Source of the DNA: Capsicum annuum
Taxonomy: Eukaryota > Streptophyta > Magnoliopsida > Solanales > Solanaceae
Direction of reading: 5' to 3'
DNA: 64,000 nucleotides
Assembly (NCBI RefSeq): GCF_002878395.1
Contig: NW_025881511.1
Span: 1 to 64,000, forward strand
The notes under the pieces were generated by a model that had not been told where the DNA came from, did no database searches, and saw only the letters and a program-made list of their open reading frames with translations. Shown in pieces: positions 60,351 through 64,000 of the stretch. A program made the position numbers and the translations under genes. The stretch's first letter is position 1; each line of letters starts with the position of its first letter.

Positions 60351-61248
60351 GTCTTTTGTCCTTCTAAACATCCATTTGGAAGAACAAAACATTCCAAAAC
60401 ACTCTCTCAAACACACTTTGAAGATTTAGAGGCTAGGGTTCCAATGGTGTTCATCTATAGGCAAAGAGGAGTCAAGTTACTTCGGTGAATCATATTTTTT
60501 AAGGTATGTGACTGTATCCCTTGTTATTAACTCAAATATCATGTGTTTTAACATAAATTATGACTTGTAAACCTTGGTTTTGAAATCAAAAGTTAGGGGT
60601 TTTGATGCCTAGTGGTGAGTAATGTTTGCACTTTCTTAGATTGTATTTATACATGATTTTGATGATGATTTGTTCATGTGGGTACTTGTTATTTGTGGTT
60701 TAACAATTGGGTCATGAGTAACCCTAAGTTTGATGATTTATACTTTGATTTTGGTCTTGGTAAAGGCATGCCCACAAGGTGTTTGTGAAAATATCTAAGG
60801 GAAATGTCTAGTCATATGTTGATGATATTTTGAAGTAGGAAAATGGCCCAATAAGTATGACTGATTGGTAAATGGTATTTTAAGGACCCTGTTAGCCATG
60901 TAATGAGTTAATTTATGACCTTGATGGTTTGATGTCTAAAGGGGTCAAAGTCCTTGAACATGAAATGGAACTTGAATTGCGTTTTGAACTATAGTGTGGT
61001 ATAGGAATGCTAATGAAGCATGAATGGTTTAGTAAGGGTCTTGATGAGCACAAATTGCATTGAATGATGAGTGTAATCAAGGCATTGGATATTAAACTGT
61101 GTGATTGATATAAATGGTTCCATGAAGACCTTGTGGTCATGTATGGTGTTGACTTGGTTAAATAGGTTAGAGTCCTTAAGTGTTGAAATGAATTGTATAG
61201 TTGTAAATGCATGAAAAAAAAGAGTTAGAGTTCAAGTGTCGACTAGTA

Positions 61249-61620
61249 ATGGTAATGAGATGGCATGAGGTTAGATTCTCTTGCCTAATAAGATGGCTTG
61301 TGGTTAGAGTCCCTTGCCACATGAGACGGCTTGAGGTTAGAGTCCCTTACCTAATAAAAATGGATGAGCTTAGAGTCCCTTACCTAATGAAAATACATGA
61401 GGTTAGAGTCCCTTTCCTAATGAAAATGCATGAGGTTAGATTCCCTTGCCTAATTAAAATGCATGAGGTTAGAGTCCATTTTCTAATGAAAATGCATGAG
61501 GTTAGAGAACCTTGCCTAATAAAAACGCATGAGGTTAGAGTCTCTTACCTAATGAAAATGCATGAGGTTAGAGTCCCTTGTCTAATGAAAATACATGAGT
61601 TTAGAGTCCCCTGACTAATA
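61249..61620 (+). repeat. 33-bp tandem array in E 3' LTR, about 11 units
   Basis: Same unit as at 55315 but three more copies, so the array changed length after insertion or during reverse transcription. The open frame (61207-61614) is a by-product. Confidence 0.92.
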
Positions 61621-62337
61621 AGAAACGTTCAAATCCTTAAGGGTGGTAGGTCGGAGTCCTCCATTTTATGATTCATGATTGAGTGCTTCATGAATTCTTG
61701 CTAAGTCTTGTTTCTTTTCTGGCACGTTATGTATTCATATATATCTACATGTATTCCTATGTATATAAATGTGGTTGATTATGATGTTCTGACTTGGTTT
61801 TTACTTCTGATGCTATTTTATCCTTATCCTTAAGTTACATGCTAGTGCTCCAATCGCTAACCATCTCCGGATAATGTATCCTTATATGACACAGAGGCTG
61901 GAGCTTCTTCTTCTCTTCCTACGCAGTGATCAGGTGTTCGAGTAGTTCGAGTGTTGACATTGAAGTGGTGAGCTTCCATACTCAGAAGGCATACATTTCA
62001 TTGTCTCTCTATCTTATGTCATAGAATTGTTTAGACTTGGTAGTTGGCTTTTGTCGTGGGCATGCCCCGACATACCAAACACATCAGATTGGTAGAGGCT
62101 TTATGGATGAATGAGGACTTTGGTATGTTGATTAGTATGATGATATTAATGGATCTATTAGGTGCTTCTTAAACTATGATCATTAGTTTTGTTTCTTCTA
62201 TCTTGTTATTTTCCGGAGTCCATTCATCACTTATGGTACAATCTTGATGGTTAGGTTGGGTATTTGGGGTGATCCCGGTCCTTGTGGGATACGAGGTGCC
62301 CATACGACAAGGTTTGATTTTGGGTTGCATCATACAC

Positions 62338-62520
62338 ATCACGAGAAAAGAGTTCTAACATACCAGTGACAACATCAGGAGAAGCATCGGATTCCTGATG
62401 AGTGATAAGAGCATACAAATGATTTTGACTAGTGTCGGTACCCGAAGCACCACATTTTTGTGCAGGAGCAGAAGAAATAGCAACAGGAACCTTATTAGCT
62501 CCAGAAATGACCCTCAAAGG
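62338..62520 (-). pseudogene. Element H protease, N-terminal part
   Basis: PVAISSAPAQKCGASGTDTSQNHLYALITHQESDASPDVVTGMLELFSRDVYD runs to the right edge of E; LFSRDVY also precedes the active site in F. It meets the part at 44738-44968 across the insertion. Confidence 0.85.
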
Positions 62521-63670
62521 AGAATCCCTCTATATTTGACAAATATTACCACACTTAAATCACCTATTCCTCCCCTCATCACATACCTCACAATGTACCT
62601 ATCCACAGAAATGACAAGAGGGATAAGACGGGGCTGATTGAGCTCTGCTGGCCTAAGAATGGGCACCCTATGCCTTAAATCCACTATTTCTCTAAAACTG
62701 ATGGACACCGGATGACTTAGGATTCAGGTAACTCACTGTAGAATAGGGACCAAAATTGCCCCACTTCTTATTAGACCATTTTCCACCATCTCTACCACTT
62801 AGTTGTTGACCTCCCACCCTATCCAAATACCGCAACTTCTTACTCTACCTTTTCCCCATCTATGCTTGATTCTTTTTTTTCTTTTTGACCTATTGCATAT
62901 ACACTATAATTCGAGAGATATCCATATCCTTGTTCAACAAGGCAGCCTTGCTTTCCAAAATCAAATTACAAGACAACCCATAAGCAAATTTCCTTATTCT
63001 AGCCCTCATTCTAGACACTAGCTCAAAAGAATAATGGGACAACTAGTGAAATTTCAAGGCACACTCTTTCACAAATATCCTACCCTATTCAAATTCACGA
63101 ACTCCTCAACTTTAGACTCCTTCAACTCCTGAGGAAATAAATGATCGAGAAAGGCACCTAAAAAATCTTCCTTCAGTGCCAGCTCTACATTATCACCGCC
63201 TTAGACTGATCCCACTCCTCATACCACTGTATGTCTTATCTTTCAGCTGGTATGCGACAAACTCAACACCCTTAGATTCAAAAGTATGCACAAATCAGAA
63301 GATCCTCTCCATCTCATCTATGAATCCTTGAGGATCCTCCTCAACCTTAGAGCCAGTAAAAGTCGGAGGAATCAACCTCATAAACTGGCCAACTTAGTGA
63401 CCTCAGAAGATAGAGCAATAAAAGCAACACACTCAGTCTAAGAGAAAGTAAACTAGGTAAGCAAATGGATCGACTAGGAAAACTCAACATTAAACACATC
63501 TACATGAGATGCTGAGGAGGGCTAGAGGGAATTAGTGGAATTCCACGAGTGCAATCAAGATCTGGACCCCTAGACCGGGTCTAAACTCCATAAGTAGGAT
63601 GATCTGCATCCATACTGTCCTCAAGAAAGACTGAAGATTTTCCATGACCATTAAATCTTCTTAGAGGCAT
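62521..63670 (-). pseudogene. Element H gag
   Basis: Starts at ATG 63670 (MPLRRFNGHGKSS). Capsid traces: GVEFVAYQLKD near 63270 and ESKAALLNKDMDIS near 62930. The knuckle near 62540-62560 is decayed (FKCGNICQI, stop, RDS). Stops and frame changes throughout. Confidence 0.75.
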
Positions 63671-63865
63671 TATTTGAAATGTAAAAAAATTAAAATTAGA
63701 AGAGATTCAAGATCTTAGACTCTATAGCCCGAAATAGAGCAATAAGAAAGGAAAACATTCCCAACTGCCTCATTGCCTATCCTTTATAAGCATGATGCGT
63801 TACACACCCATAAAATAGACTCTACTTGACAAAACTTTTTAGACACCCAATCGACCATAAACCTA

Positions 63866-63878
63866 GGCTCTAATACCA
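63866..63878 (-). other. Primer binding site of H, initiator-Met type
   Basis: Minus strand TGGTATTAGAGCC, one base off the canonical site, four bases inside the LTR. Confidence 0.9.
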
Positions 63879-63882
63879 ACTT

Positions 63883-64000
63883 TGTCATAACTCATACTAG
63901 GGCCTAGCCATGACGGTTATCTCATGTCCACCAAGCACTGGAGACCACGCCCTTTTCCTAGCCAAACAAAATATAACACCCCTAGAAGCTATTGAAATCC
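63883..64000 (-). repeat. 5' LTR of element H, cut by window end
   Basis: Plus strand tgtcataactcatactagggcc; in element sense it ends ..GAGTTATGACA, like the E and F LTR ends. The rest lies outside the window. Confidence 0.8.

Larger units (their letters stand above)
44969..62332 (+). mobile_element. Ty3/Gypsy element E with perfect TSD TACAC, split by D
   Basis: The 5' LTR is 44969-45264 plus 54239-56298, and the 3' LTR is 59849-62332, with tacac on both sides (44964-44968 and 62333-62337). PBS at 56302 and PPT at 59836. The internal region is 3.55 kb: gag, protease, the very start of RT, then a gap to the C-terminal chromodomain; most of RT, RNase H and integrase are deleted or beyond recognition. 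It sits in the protease of H and hosts D in its 5' LTR. Confidence 0.92.
59849..62332 (+). repeat. 3' LTR of element E, intact
   Basis: tgaaacactttggc to ttgggttgcatca, 2484 bp, next to the TSD tacac. Contains a TATA box (60343), the 33-bp array, and gtgggcatgccccgac near 62055. Confidence 0.92.
42587..64000 (-). mobile_element. Ty3/Gypsy element H, split by E, runs off the window
   Basis: Minus strand: 5' LTR start (63883-64000), PBS (63866-63878), gag from 63670, protease, [E insertion 44969-62332], RT, RNase H, integrase, broken at 42587. The protease frame meets across the E insertion. The integrase C-terminus, chromodomain, PPT and 3' LTR are missing. Tekay/Del-like. Confidence 0.85.

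Noticed and set aside
61207..61614. A 135-codon open frame made of HEVRVPCL-type repeats, which could be taken for a repeat protein
   Set aside because: It is the 33-bp LTR array read in its one open frame; the copy in the 5' LTR has the same, and it has no start context or conserved length.

Overview
The window is plant nuclear DNA, almost certainly from a nightshade (Solanaceae), and nearly all of it is decayed retrotransposon. Three things point there. The LTRs are long (1.4-3 kb) with TG...CA ends and initiator-Met or Asp tRNA primer sites. The coding remnants are chromodomain-bearing Ty3/Gypsy (Tekay/Del type) and Athila/Tat-like. There is also an RTE-type LINE with a CAA/TTG tail of the kind known from Solanaceae LINE/TS-SINE partners. 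I found no intact host gene, tRNA, rRNA or CRISPR. Identification of the plant group is inference from element types.

Layout, left to right. (A) 1-3261: a family-1 LTR on the minus strand, cut by the window edge. 3262-5084: AT-rich spacer with one unidentified ORF-like stretch. (B) 5085-14819: a nearly complete minus-strand Ty3/Gypsy element whose PPT, PBS, RT FIDD motif and chromodomain can still be read; its 5' LTR is truncated. (C) 14820-22350: repeat-rich non-coding DNA with a 39-bp tandem array, split by a perfect plus-strand solo LTR (15875-18922, TSD TGATT) and ending in an integrase fragment. (I) 22351-26768: a minus-strand Athila/Tat-like gag-protease element with a tRNA-Asp PBS.

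(F) 27090-42586: a plus-strand Ty3/Gypsy element that lost its 3' LTR. Two younger insertions split it: element G (29081-35914, minus, Asp PBS, no RT) in gag, and a LINE (38513-41033, minus, 20-bp TSD) in RNase H. (H) 42587-64000: a minus-strand Ty3/Gypsy element joined tail to tail with F. It is split in its protease by E (44969-62332, plus, TSD TACAC), and E's 5' LTR is itself split by D (45265-54233, plus, TSD ATAAG/CTAAG). The order of insertion is therefore H, then E, then D.

None of these genes works as written: every pol or gag reading frame has stops or frameshifts, and several catalytic residues are lost. The LTRs fall into two related families. Family 1 (A, B, the solo LTR, D) runs TGTAA...TTACA and carries arrays of GACTGT-N5-ACAGTC palindromes. 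Family 2 (E, F, H) has a TCA/ACA end before the PBS and internal tandem repeats. Both share a GGGACATGTCCC-like palindrome followed by an AGAGGCTTT box. Element boundaries rest on reading LTR ends, PBS, PPT and target-site duplications by eye.
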